Shown here: positions 8,247 to 15,553 of the stretch, one piece after another
Position numbering within the stretch: the stretch's first letter is position 1
Layout of the letters: the number at the start of each line of letters is the position of its first letter
Program-made: the position numbers and the translations under genes
Notes under the pieces: model-generated
Seen by the model: the letters and a program-made list of their open reading frames with translations, nothing else
Told to the model about the DNA's origin: nothing
Database searches by the model: none
Source of the DNA: Bermanella sp034111105
GTDB lineage: Bacteria; Pseudomonadota; Gammaproteobacteria; Pseudomonadales; Oceanobacteraceae
Direction of reading: 5' to 3'
DNA length: 25,759 bases
Assembly (NCBI GenBank): GCA_034111105.1
Contig: JAWUXY010000010.1
Location: 1 to 25,759 of the forward strand

Positions 8247-9182
8247 ATGTCGACGTCCACCGAAATAAAATATTTCAGTAAATCCCCATTAAATAAAGCG
8301 GTACTCACACCCAGTTCAACTTTTTTGGTTTGTCTTGCTGTGGCTATTTTAATGCTCACTAGCATGACCACTTTTGCTGAAGACATCACATTGGTAACGC
8401 CCTCGCCTATTGCCATGGGTATGAAGCACTATGACATTGGCAAAGCGGGTATCTCTGGTAGTGAATATGAGTTGTCGATGCAACGCAGTAGCCTTCATTT
8501 GCCTATTGGCAAATATGACGTCCTTGGGCAGATATTTGTCCCACAGATGGCCATTGAACAAACAATATTTAAATTACCTAGCCCAAATTTCGATCAAAAA
8601 ACCATGTACAGCATTAAGCTGCCGATGCTTTTTATCGAAAAGTATAACGATAACTGGACTCGAATTTTAAACATCACCCCCAGCTGGCACACCGACCTGA
8701 AGGCCAAAGATGAAGAGTCGTATTCATTAATGGGGTTAATCTTATGGCGCTATAAAGATGAGTCGCCCCATAGTTATACGGTAGGAGCCGGTATTAACCG
8801 TCTATTTGGCAAATATAAACCGGTGCCAATGGCCGCTTATAGCTATCAACCGAACCCACAAACACGCTACGACTTAGGCTTTCCGGTAACTAAGATTGAA
8901 CATCGGGCGAATCAAAACTGGAGCGTATTTTCAGCCCTAGCCCCTTTGGGTGGTAACTGGCGATATGAGTCACAGGACAATCAAAGAGTTAACTTATCGT
9001 ACACCAGCTGGATTGCGACGCTGGGCGTTCGCCGAAATCTAATTGATAAGTTTTGGCTCACCCTTGAAGCAGGCCGAACGTTTGAGCGTGAAATCGATTT
9101 AAATGACGACACATCAACAAGCCAAAAAAACGATATAGCGGATGCCAGCATTATTATGCTAAGCGTAGGGCTACACCCTTAA
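8247..9182 (+). CDS. Exported protein, probable outer-membrane beta-barrel (DUF6268-like)
   Basis: This is a 311-residue protein from the ATG at 8247, with AAGGTGA ten bases upstream; the frame opens earlier, but without a ribosome site. After about 30 polar residues there is a hydrophobic stretch (STFLVCLAVAILMLTSM) and a TTFA-ED cleavage site, an unusually long signal peptide. The rest is dominated by alternating polar/hydrophobic strands with aromatic residues (YDVLGQIFVP, ILNITPSWH, YTVGAGINRLF, WIATLGVRRNL, FWLTLEAGRTFER), ending in a strand with Val-Gly-Leu-His-Pro. That is the pattern of an outer-membrane barrel, and it reads like the uncharacterised DUF6268 family. There is no terminal Phe, so barrel assembly is inferred rather than shown. 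Function unknown. Confidence 0.7.
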   Translation: MSTSTEIKYFSKSPLNKAVLTPSSTFLVCLAVAILMLTSMTTFAEDITLVTPSPIAMGMKHYDIGKAGISGSEYELSMQRSSLHLPIGKYDVLGQIFVPQMAIEQTIFKLPSPNFDQKTMYSIKLPMLFIEKYNDNWTRILNITPSWHTDLKAKDEESYSLMGLILWRYKDESPHSYTVGAGINRLFGKYKPVPMAAYSYQPNPQTRYDLGFPVTKIEHRANQNWSVFSALAPLGGNWRYESQDNQRVNLSYTSWIATLGVRRNLIDKFWLTLEAGRTFEREIDLNDDTSTSQKNDIADASIIMLSVGLHP

Positions 9183-9253
9183 ACTGATAACGCCTTGTAA
9201 ACAAACATGTAGCGCAGTATGTTAAACCCATTATTAAAGTTAAGAAGATGACC

Positions 9254-9610
9254 ATGAGTGAAAATGTTATTAACCAGCGCATTGAAGACGCGCTAAAGGC
9301 CATTGTGCCGTTTGCTTTACAAGCCGATGAAATTTTAGACAGCCTATCGCAAGAAAACAAAGCAAAATTTAAGGCCATATTTCCTGAAGACAGTTTATTT
9401 ACTGCAACAGGCAATCGTTTTTTACCTTACATGGAAGAAATCGATCTAGACTTTAAAGCATTGCCAGAACCGCAAGATGTGGCGTATGAAACATTACTGA
9501 CAAGCCTTGTGAAAAAAATGGAAGCCATACAGCTGATTCTACAATCCTTTCATCAATTACGTGACTATGAAGATGATGAACAAAACCCGAACCGCCCGCT
9601 AAACAGTTGA
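9254..9610 (+). CDS. Small acidic protein of unknown function
   Basis: I do not recognise this 118-residue protein. The ATG at 9254 has AAGAAG six bases upstream; an ATG two codons earlier is directly on that site and less likely. It is helical, acidic, lacks cysteine, and has no signal peptide or membrane segment. Two helical zones (10-45 and 70-105) flank a short loop with Phe/Pro (IFPEDSLF). The C-terminus is very acidic (DYEDDEQNPN) and may be disordered. It lies 71 bases after the barrel gene on the same strand, and its last 12 bases overlap the end of the convergent HEPN-like gene. Confidence 0.65.
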   Translation: MSENVINQRIEDALKAIVPFALQADEILDSLSQENKAKFKAIFPEDSLFTATGNRFLPYMEEIDLDFKALPEPQDVAYETLLTSLVKKMEAIQLILQSFHQLRDYEDDEQNPNRPLNS

Positions 9611-10270
9611 CGTCAATATGGGGTAATAAATATTACCCCAATCTTCACTTTCTGCATGCAGCATTATTTCAATCATGATCGGCACAAGGCTCGATAACAG
9701 TTGTGCACCATCTTCGACTTGTTCGCGATTCACTTGGCTCGCATAGGTGGCACCACCATGAATCAATTGATTACGTAAAACAAACAAGCGGTCCAACACA
9801 ATGCTCAACAGTTGCGGAACATTTTGTCGACTTAGGTGATTTAATGCCGACACACTAAGTTGATCAAACGGTTCTCGCCAACCGTCACTGTTTACATCAT
9901 CACGTTTAGCCTGCCAAAAACCACTATATACATAGGGGTTTTTAATTAACGCCTTAACTGGCCCCGAATAAGTCTGCCAAAGACAGGCATAGATTTTTTT
10001 GTCGTGGTCATGACTGACTAATTTTTCAACAAAACCTTGAAACGCAAAGCGTTCGGCCAGAGACTCACTGCCCCCTTGATCCACCGCATAACACGCATTA
10101 AAAGCAATCCATAAACTAATGAGTTGTAAATCCACATCGTCTTGTTGATGCGCTGCACAATTAAGCCAACTTAAGGCACGATGTAAGCGTGTACTATGTG
10201 TATCAGAGAACACATCACGTTTGGATTTAAGCTGTTGTTTGAGTTCGTTGTATTGCTGCTGCAGTGCCAT
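9599..10270 (-). CDS. HEPN-domain-like protein of unknown function
   Basis: This is a 223-residue all-helical protein. RNQLIH at about 166-171 is the R-x4-H motif of HEPN nucleases, in a helix typical of that fold (RLFVLRNQLIHGG). LISLWIAFNACYAV near 50-65 is the hydrophobic core helix seen in many such bacterial proteins. The family is broad: some members cleave RNA (toxins, Abi and CRISPR effectors), others are inactive. No partner nucleotidyltransferase (MNT) gene is adjacent, and the only overlapping gene is convergent, so a toxin-antitoxin operon is not supported. The start is chosen at the ATG at 10270; a TTG at 10303 is possible, and neither has a strong ribosome site. Conserved housekeeping-type genes surround it. 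Confidence 0.62.
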   Translation of the reverse strand: MALQQQYNELKQQLKSKRDVFSDTHSTRLHRALSWLNCAAHQQDDVDLQLISLWIAFNACYAVDQGGSESLAERFAFQGFVEKLVSHDHDKKIYACLWQTYSGPVKALIKNPYVYSGFWQAKRDDVNSDGWREPFDQLSVSALNHLSRQNVPQLLSIVLDRLFVLRNQLIHGGATYASQVNREQVEDGAQLLSSLVPIMIEIMLHAESEDWGNIYYPILTSTV

Positions 10271-10475
10271 GGTTATTATTCTTTGGCAGTTTAAATAGTA
10301 CAAACAGTAAATCAGATTGCAAAGAGAAATGAAACCTATGGAGGATACTCAACTTGCGTTTAAATATATGCAGCCCGATCACCTGCATGCAAGCAACCTT
10401 CGGCTACTTTAGGAGATAATTTGGCATTATTTAAAGTTGGATGTAGAGAGAGAATACATGTGTAAATAGAGAAAC

Positions 10476-10532
10476 AAAAAATGACTTGAGCATCGTTGAT
10501 GTTTGACACATAACGCTTCCCAAGTCATTTTT
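10476..10532 (-). terminator. Terminator downstream of slyD (long stem-loop)
   Basis: AAAAATGACTTG and CAAGTCATTTTT flank a 32-base interior that folds again (GTT-ATGT with ACAT-AAC). On the minus strand the structure ends in TTTTTT, as expected for an intrinsic terminator after slyD, whose stop is at 10560. The loop is longer than usual for a simple terminator. Confidence 0.6.
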
Positions 10533-10559
10533 CAACACAGCGATATAAACACGTTCGCT

Positions 10560-11042
10560 TTAGTGGTGATGCCCACCTTCACCATGCACATGGCCATGCG
10601 CTAACTCTTCCGCTTCGGCTGGGCGCACTTTTTCAATGCTGATATCAAACGTAATGGTTAATCCCGCTAATGGGTGATTCGTATCCACGTCTACATTGAA
10701 TTTACCTACTTTAACAATGGTCACATCACGCATGCCGTTATCAGTATTTACTTTTACCGCTTGGCCTTTTTGTAATTTACCTTTAGTTGATAAGTGCTTA
10801 ATAGGAATACGCTGCACACCCGCTTCGTTGCGCTCACCGTAAGCTTGCTCTGGGGTGAGCGTCACTTGAAATTGATCACCTTCATTTTTATCTGCAAACT
10901 CAGCTTCTAGTGCCGGTAAAATATTACCGTGGCCAAATAAAAACGTCATTGGGTGACTATTGGTGCTGGTTTCAAACGCTTTGCCATCTTCACCTGCAAG
11001 TGTGTAATGAAAGTACACTACGTTGTCTTTTTCGATACTCAT
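10560..11042 (-). CDS. slyD: FKBP-type peptidyl-prolyl cis-trans isomerase SlyD
   Basis: This is a 160-residue cytoplasmic prolyl isomerase and chaperone. Residues 1-70 and 125-145 form the FKBP domain (VVYFHYTLAGEDGKAFETS, then the end strand LTITFDISIEKVRPA). The insert between them (about 75-120, EAYGERNEAGVQRIP onward) is the insert-in-flap chaperone domain of SlyD. The C-terminus is His-rich (HGHVHGEGGHHH), the nickel-binding tail, although shorter than the roughly 196-residue E. coli protein and lacking its cysteines. In known bacteria SlyD helps fold proteins and delivers nickel to hydrogenase maturation; no hydrogenase is in this window. The ATG has AGGA six bases upstream. It is followed by a terminator and appears to be a single-gene unit. 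Confidence 0.93.
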   Translation of the reverse strand: MSIEKDNVVYFHYTLAGEDGKAFETSTNSHPMTFLFGHGNILPALEAEFADKNEGDQFQVTLTPEQAYGERNEAGVQRIPIKHLSTKGKLQKGQAVKVNTDNGMRDVTIVKVGKFNVDVDTNHPLAGLTITFDISIEKVRPAEAEELAHGHVHGEGGHHH

Positions 11043-11141
11043 TGTTTTTCCTACTGAGTTAATTTCACAATTAACGATTTCTAAAATATGTCTGCGAATC
11101 TTACTTTTTTATCAGGATAAACATACCCAATCACTGAAGCG

Positions 11142-11822
11142 CTACCAAGGTAAGGATTGACCATTGGAATGCCAAAAACCACCCGTATTGTCTAAGTTCA
11201 AATCACTTACTCGATCCAAAATGCCTTTAGCGGCTTGGTCAGGTGTAATGTCACCGTTAAAACCCACCATACGAGTTTGTACAAACCCAGGATGCACAAC
11301 GGCAACGGCAACGCCTTTTGGTTTTAAATCCATGGCAAGGGACTTTGTAAACGCATTCAGTGCCGCTTTACTCGCACGGTAACCATAGTCGGCACCAGTG
11401 GTATGGGCTTCGATACTACGCCTACGGCGGGTGATGGTAACCACCTTTGAACCATCTTTTAAGAAAGGCAATAATGCATGGGTGATTTTAAGCGGAGCCA
11501 ACGAGTTGATCTCAAATTGTTCACGAATCTGATCCACTTCCATTTGCTCTAGTGTTTCATTCTTAAATAGACCCGCATTATTGATCAGTACATCAAGTTT
11601 GAAGTCATCGCCTTGGGCAAGCTCTAGCACTTGTATGACGCTGTCCATGGCATCGTCTTGGCTTAAATCGATGCCGCTTATCACAAGGTCCGCAAGCTCT
11701 TCGATTTCATCTGAGCTTTCACGGCACACCGCAATTACTTCACTGCCTTGAGCCACATATTGTTGTGCCATAGAAAGGCCAATGCCGCGATTGGCGCCTG
11801 TTATTAATACCACTTGTGACAT
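11142..11822 (-). CDS. Short-chain dehydrogenase/reductase (C-factor-like)
   Basis: This is a 226-residue classical SDR. TGANRGIG at 8-15 binds the dinucleotide, NNAG is at 81-84, and the catalytic Tyr148 and Lys152 are present (YRASK), with PG at 178-179. The nearest subgroup is the C-factor-like SDRs with the conserved ALNAFTKSLAMDL after the active site. One oddity is that the segment holding the catalytic Ser, usually SSRMGSI, reads TRRRRSI (131-137), so only the later Ser136 remains. The substrate is unknown. The ATG at 11822 has AGAGG upstream. It precedes slyD on the same strand with a 99-base gap. Confidence 0.86.
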   Translation of the reverse strand: MSQVVLITGANRGIGLSMAQQYVAQGSEVIAVCRESSDEIEELADLVISGIDLSQDDAMDSVIQVLELAQGDDFKLDVLINNAGLFKNETLEQMEVDQIREQFEINSLAPLKITHALLPFLKDGSKVVTITRRRRSIEAHTTGADYGYRASKAALNAFTKSLAMDLKPKGVAVAVVHPGFVQTRMVGFNGDITPDQAAKGILDRVSDLNLDNTGGFWHSNGQSLPW

Positions 11823-11945
11823 ACTGACCTCTATCTTGAATTTTGCTGGTTATTTTACATAGACTGACACATTTTACTGCCTTTACTCACTAGAGGCACC
11901 CATGGTTTAGGGTATCTGTGTAAAAAGCCTGTTTTAAGGAGTGTT

Positions 11946-12545
11946 ATGTCTGAGAAAATCACCAATCCGTCCTGTATACGAAACCAACAACCTATATTAG
12001 ACGCATTATCCCCTTGGCTGACAAACAGTGGGCCACTATTAGAATTGGCCAGTGGTACTGGTCAACATGGCGTGCATATTTGTACTCAACTGCCAAACTT
12101 ACACTGGCAACTAACCGAGCACCCTTTTCAAGTTTCGCTATCACAACCTTGGCAGCAAGAAGCACAACTGGGTAATTTATTGCCTTGTATGCCATTGGAT
12201 ATCACGCAAATAACATGGTCTGTGCCCTCAAATACGTATCAATATGCTTATTGCGCAAATTTACTGCACTTCGTCAGTGCCGATGAGGTCAATACTGTTT
12301 TTAAAGGGATCAGCCTTACTCTCAAAAAGACAGGTCTATTTTTTTGCTACGGCCCCATCAATGAAAATGGGTTTACCAGTGAAGGCAATGCAAATTTGGA
12401 TGAATGGCTAAAACACGATGTGAACCCACAGGCGGGTATTAAAGAATTAACATTTTTACAAGAATGTGCAGGCGATCATGGCCTACACTTTAAAGAAAGG
12501 CTTAATTTACCGGCAAATAATGTGATTTTAGTTTTTGAAAAATAA
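11946..12545 (+). CDS. DUF938 family SAM-dependent methyltransferase
   Basis: This is a 199-residue protein with an unmistakable DUF938 pattern: SCIRNQQPILDAL at the N-terminus, then the SAM-binding motif LLELASGTGQHGVHI (about 31-45), WQLTEHP, a YCANLLHFVSADEV motif IV region (about 98-112), and GLFFCYGPINENGFTSEGNANLDEWL. The fold is a Rossmann methyltransferase. The substrate of this family is not established. The ATG at 11946 has a strong AAGGAGTGTT ribosome site. The gene is divergent from the SDR gene and appears to be single. Confidence 0.9.
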   Translation: MSEKITNPSCIRNQQPILDALSPWLTNSGPLLELASGTGQHGVHICTQLPNLHWQLTEHPFQVSLSQPWQQEAQLGNLLPCMPLDITQITWSVPSNTYQYAYCANLLHFVSADEVNTVFKGISLTLKKTGLFFCYGPINENGFTSEGNANLDEWLKHDVNPQAGIKELTFLQECAGDHGLHFKERLNLPANNVILVFEK

Positions 12546-12621
12546 CAAAAACAGTCACAAACTTTGTAGTAAAAACGTAGAACAGGTCGAATTTTTCGAT
12601 CTAGAAGATTTGAATTAAAAA

Positions 12622-12740
12622 CGTGACGGCTAAACAATAAACATAATATTTTAGCCGCCACGGCAACACAATACGGTTGCCGCTTATCGTAAAATGAACG
12701 TTATACGCGAGTCCCGTATAATTCATTCATATCATTAACA
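12622..12740. repeat. Three tandem hairpins between convergent genes
   Basis: Three inverted repeats follow each other. CGTGACGGCTAAA/TTTAGCCGCCACG (12622-12634 with 12650-12662) has one mismatch. CGGCAAC/GTTGCCG (12661-12667 with 12676-12682) shares its first bases with the first stem. TTATACG/CGTATAA (about 12701-12722) follows. None has a good T-run. They lie between the ends of the methyltransferase (plus) and the phospholipase-D-like gene (minus), so a role in transcription ending or mRNA 3' protection is plausible. Confidence 0.5.
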
Positions 12741-12746
12741 CTCATG

Positions 12747-14375
12747 TTAAAGATTACAAATACCTTGGTTATAATCCACAACCGCAGCCGATTGAGAGTT
12801 AGACCACAACGGTGTTTGATATTCTTCGTAGAATGTTTTGGCTGCCTCTGTTTCTTCAACTATGTAGCCGAAGTCTTGCAACGTTGCAGGGTATAAGTTT
12901 TTAGAACCCACATAAAATGCTGCTTGGTCAACTGCTATCACTTTAGCGTGATTACCAATACTGTTGCCGTTGCTCCACTTGCCAACACCACTGGCAATGC
13001 GCAAAGGCGCTAACTGCAAATTTTGACAGATTTTTGCTTTTGCATTACTGCTTGATAAATTGCCACGTGATTTCACTTTACGCACAAGAATATCGGTAAT
13101 GTCAGACATTTTTTTCATGTTTGAATAAGGCGCCACAACAGACTGCTTTGCACCAGGCGTACTGGTAACAATTTGTACTTTCACATCTTGTAAAAGTTTA
13201 TCGGCTAACACATCAAACAAACGCGCATCGTAATAAGCGTTTGCAACTGGGGCCACACACGGAGCGATAAGATCTTGTTGAGAAATAAAGACGGATTCTT
13301 GTGCACTACGAATCAATGTACGTAAACCTTCTTCTTCTGGGTTAGCAACCGTATAACGTTTATCATTGTTGTAATAATCTTTGAAAAGCCATGAGCAATC
13401 CGCGGAGCTATCATTTGCTTTCTCTAGTCCGCCACTATCACCACCGGGAACATCCATACCAAACCCTAAACCACCCAATGCCATCACGGTGGCGTTGCCT
13501 TGGCTTGCAGTACTAACGGTAGTGTGTGTTTTTGGACACGCATTGCCCATCGCAGGTGTGCGCTCGATATCAACATAAAACGTATCATTCACAACACCAG
13601 TACTCCAAGTACACGCAAAGTCCCATAAAAGATCCGCAAACACATGCGCGGATTCAGATGCAGGACCAATCAAACGCATAGAAACGTCACTAATCGGGTT
13701 TGCCACATCGCCGTAAGCGCCTTCCCAAAGATTGTGTCCGCCGACGATGGCCGTTTTACTATCAACCGCAATAATTTTTGAGTGATTCCAAGAATATAAC
13801 CAACTGGTTTCAACGCCCGCCACAATAATGTTGGCATCATTGTATTGCACGCCTAAGTCGCTCTTCAAACGAGATACATAAGCCGCCGCGCTTTCAGTCA
13901 CTGGCGAACTAAAGTTACCCATGCCTGGAGGCGTACCACCTAAGATACGAATGGTTAGGTTTGGGTTACTGATTAATGCGTCCGAAATACCATCAACAAT
14001 GGCTTTTTGAAAAATACCATCAGGGTACGTCACTAATGTCGTAATATCGACCCAATGTTGTGCAGCCGAAATATCTCGATAAATCGTATCCGCTAACGTT
14101 TGTGCGCCTGGTGCTTGCTGACATTGTGCATCGCCCCAGCAATTTGGGGTTTGTAATAACCAATCACTTTTATAAGGGCCGTAACCCGCAATGTCATTGC
14201 CCGTAGTACGTTGCCAAACCGTGCCTTCTGAACCCGGCGCTAAATCACGCAATGCTGTTTCAACAGCATCAATGTGTGGTGTAGCGGCCAAACTTTGTGT
14301 TGATAGTAATGCACTGGCAAGCAGCGTTGCGGTGGTAAGCGCTTTTGAAAGCGGCTTATTAATAAATAATGTCAT
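12747..14375 (-). CDS. Exported phospholipase D-like protein with two HKD motifs
   Basis: This is a 542-residue protein with a Sec signal peptide (MTLFINKPLSKALTTATLLA, cleavage near residue 30, LAATP). Both catalytic motifs of the PLD superfamily are complete: His198-Lys200-Asp205 (HSKIIAVDSKTAIVGG) and His476-Lys478-Asp483 (HAKVIAVDQAAFYVGS), so one active site should form from the two halves. The first His attacks the phosphodiester to form a covalent intermediate. Cysteines at 79, 85, 255, 280, 327, 373, 450 and 540 fit an oxidised extracytoplasmic protein. A secreted or periplasmic phospholipase is most likely; nuclease activity is possible. A 14-base palindrome sits about 35 bases before the start and suggests repression by a TetR-type regulator. 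Confidence 0.9.
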   Translation of the reverse strand: MTLFINKPLSKALTTATLLASALLSTQSLAATPHIDAVETALRDLAPGSEGTVWQRTTGNDIAGYGPYKSDWLLQTPNCWGDAQCQQAPGAQTLADTIYRDISAAQHWVDITTLVTYPDGIFQKAIVDGISDALISNPNLTIRILGGTPPGMGNFSSPVTESAAAYVSRLKSDLGVQYNDANIIVAGVETSWLYSWNHSKIIAVDSKTAIVGGHNLWEGAYGDVANPISDVSMRLIGPASESAHVFADLLWDFACTWSTGVVNDTFYVDIERTPAMGNACPKTHTTVSTASQGNATVMALGGLGFGMDVPGGDSGGLEKANDSSADCSWLFKDYYNNDKRYTVANPEEEGLRTLIRSAQESVFISQQDLIAPCVAPVANAYYDARLFDVLADKLLQDVKVQIVTSTPGAKQSVVAPYSNMKKMSDITDILVRKVKSRGNLSSSNAKAKICQNLQLAPLRIASGVGKWSNGNSIGNHAKVIAVDQAAFYVGSKNLYPATLQDFGYIVEETEAAKTFYEEYQTPLWSNSQSAAVVDYNQGICNL

Positions 14376-14409
14376 AGAGAGTATGTAGCCTCATTATTGT
14401 TTTTATTAA

Positions 14410-14423
14410 ATTGAACGTTCAAT
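14410..14423. promoter_or_regulatory. 14-base perfect palindrome, likely TetR-type operator
   Basis: ATTGAACGTTCAAT is a perfect palindrome 35 bases upstream of the minus-strand ATG at 14375. It resembles operators of TetR-family repressors; the BetI site is of this general type. No TetR gene is in this window, so the regulator would act from elsewhere. The position fits repression of the phospholipase-D-like gene. Confidence 0.55.
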
Positions 14424-14516
14424 CAATTTAAAATTTGGCGCAGAAGTATAAGGTTGAATGCTCAGCGGTTGCAATGTTTTGAACAAAGGAAGTGCAGAAA
14501 AACTAATATGAAGTGT

Positions 14517-14584
14517 TGGCTGCGCTTGATTCATTATTCCGTGGATTAAAATAATGCGTCACAACATCCGTTTAAGCGCAGCCA
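14517..14584. repeat. Nested inverted repeat (compound hairpin)
   Basis: TGGCTGCGCTT (14517-14527) pairs perfectly with AAGCGCAGCCA (14574-14584). Inside it CATTATT (14532-14538) pairs with AATAATG (14550-14556). No T-run follows on either strand. It lies in the intergenic space after the hyi gene, and could be a 3' stabilising structure or a small-RNA element. Confidence 0.5.
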
Positions 14585-14710
14585 GTTCCTTAGCGACGTG
14601 ATAAATAAAGATTCGTTTGTGCGGTCTTTATAGGGTTCCCCCGAGTCTAGGCTTAATCCGTTAAGCTTATTCATGTTAACGGCTTATATGTTGTGAGCTT
14701 TAATTTAAAT

Positions 14711-15532
14711 TTAGTAAGGGGATAGTTTCGTTTCATGAGGATGGTTAAGCCATTCTAAATCGAATTGCTCCATCCAACCTAAGCTTGCTTGAGTATCGCC
14801 ACTACTTGGCCGGTATTCCGCGCTCACATAACCGTGATAGTGACTGTTTTTTATATCATCAAAAATACTTTTAAAGTTCAAATTTCCACTTAAAGGCTCG
14901 CCTCGTCCGGGGACATCCGCGAACTGTATGTGGCCGATCATATTCGAATGATGACGCAAGGTTTCATCAACATTACCATCCATAATTTGCATGTGATAAA
15001 TGTCATACTGCATTTTTAAATTAGGGTGATTTAACTCCGCTAAAATATCCAACATTTGTTCTGTATGGTGAATAATAAAACCCGGCATATCTTTGGTGTT
15101 AACCGCTTCAAATGTCACCAAAATCTCATGCTTTTGCATGAGTGTTGCGACTTTTAACAAATTCTTTTTAAGCGTAGCCATATAGTGCACATGTTGACTT
15201 TCATCCAAGCAACGCCCTGGTAGCACATTCACCATCTTCACACCCAGTGCTTTGGCATAAATATAAGCTTGCTTGATTGCGTCTTCGAATTGCGCTTCTT
15301 TACTTGGCACACAAGCAAGGCCTTCGCCCCCTAACATTAAGTCATCAGCAGGCAAATTAATTAAACAGATATCCACACCCGCTTGTGTTTTAGCGGCCGC
15401 CAAATCATCGGCACTTTCTTCATAAGGAAACTGAATTTCAACGGTTTTAAAACCCGCATCCGCAGCGGCTTGAAAACGCTCTAGTAAAGGGACTTCAGTA
15501 AACAACAGGGATAAGTTTGCAACTAATCTCAT
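14711..15532 (-). CDS. hyi: Hydroxypyruvate isomerase family protein
   Basis: This is a 273-residue TIM-barrel sugar-phosphate isomerase/AP-endonuclease-like protein. It interconverts hydroxypyruvate and tartronate semialdehyde in the known family. The two active-site glutamates are in VTFEAVNTKDMPGF (about residue 143) and YVSAEYRPSSGDT (about 240), both in the expected context, with metal-site residues in MQYDIYHMQ and GHIQFADVPGR. The N-terminus LVANLSLLFTEVPLLERFQAAADAGF is typical. The ATG has a strong AAGGAG site. It follows the tartronate semialdehyde reductase gene by 21 bases, so the two form an operon. The pair makes sense downstream of glyoxylate carboligase, which is not here. Activity on another 2-keto/aldehyde pair is possible. 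Confidence 0.85.
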   Translation of the reverse strand: MRLVANLSLLFTEVPLLERFQAAADAGFKTVEIQFPYEESADDLAAAKTQAGVDICLINLPADDLMLGGEGLACVPSKEAQFEDAIKQAYIYAKALGVKMVNVLPGRCLDESQHVHYMATLKKNLLKVATLMQKHEILVTFEAVNTKDMPGFIIHHTEQMLDILAELNHPNLKMQYDIYHMQIMDGNVDETLRHHSNMIGHIQFADVPGRGEPLSGNLNFKSIFDDIKNSHYHGYVSAEYRPSSGDTQASLGWMEQFDLEWLNHPHETKLSPY

Positions 15533-15553
15533 GTGACACTCCTTAAATTCGTT

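Larger units (their letters stand above)
14376..14710. other. Gene-free region upstream of phospholipase-D-like gene
   Basis: No coding region is supported. It holds the promoter side of the phospholipase-D-like gene, with a palindrome at 14410-14423, a nested hairpin at 14517-14584, and the 3' end of the hydroxypyruvate isomerase unit, for which I see no clean T-run terminator. Confidence 0.55.

Noticed and set aside
9254..10270. HEPN toxin-antitoxin module
   Set aside because: The two genes are convergent rather than in one operon, and the small protein has no nucleotidyltransferase motif.
14517..14584. Integron attC site as an explanation of the nested hairpin
   Set aside because: I could not find matching R-type core sites (GTTRRRY and its inverse) at the ends, and no integrase or cassette array is visible.
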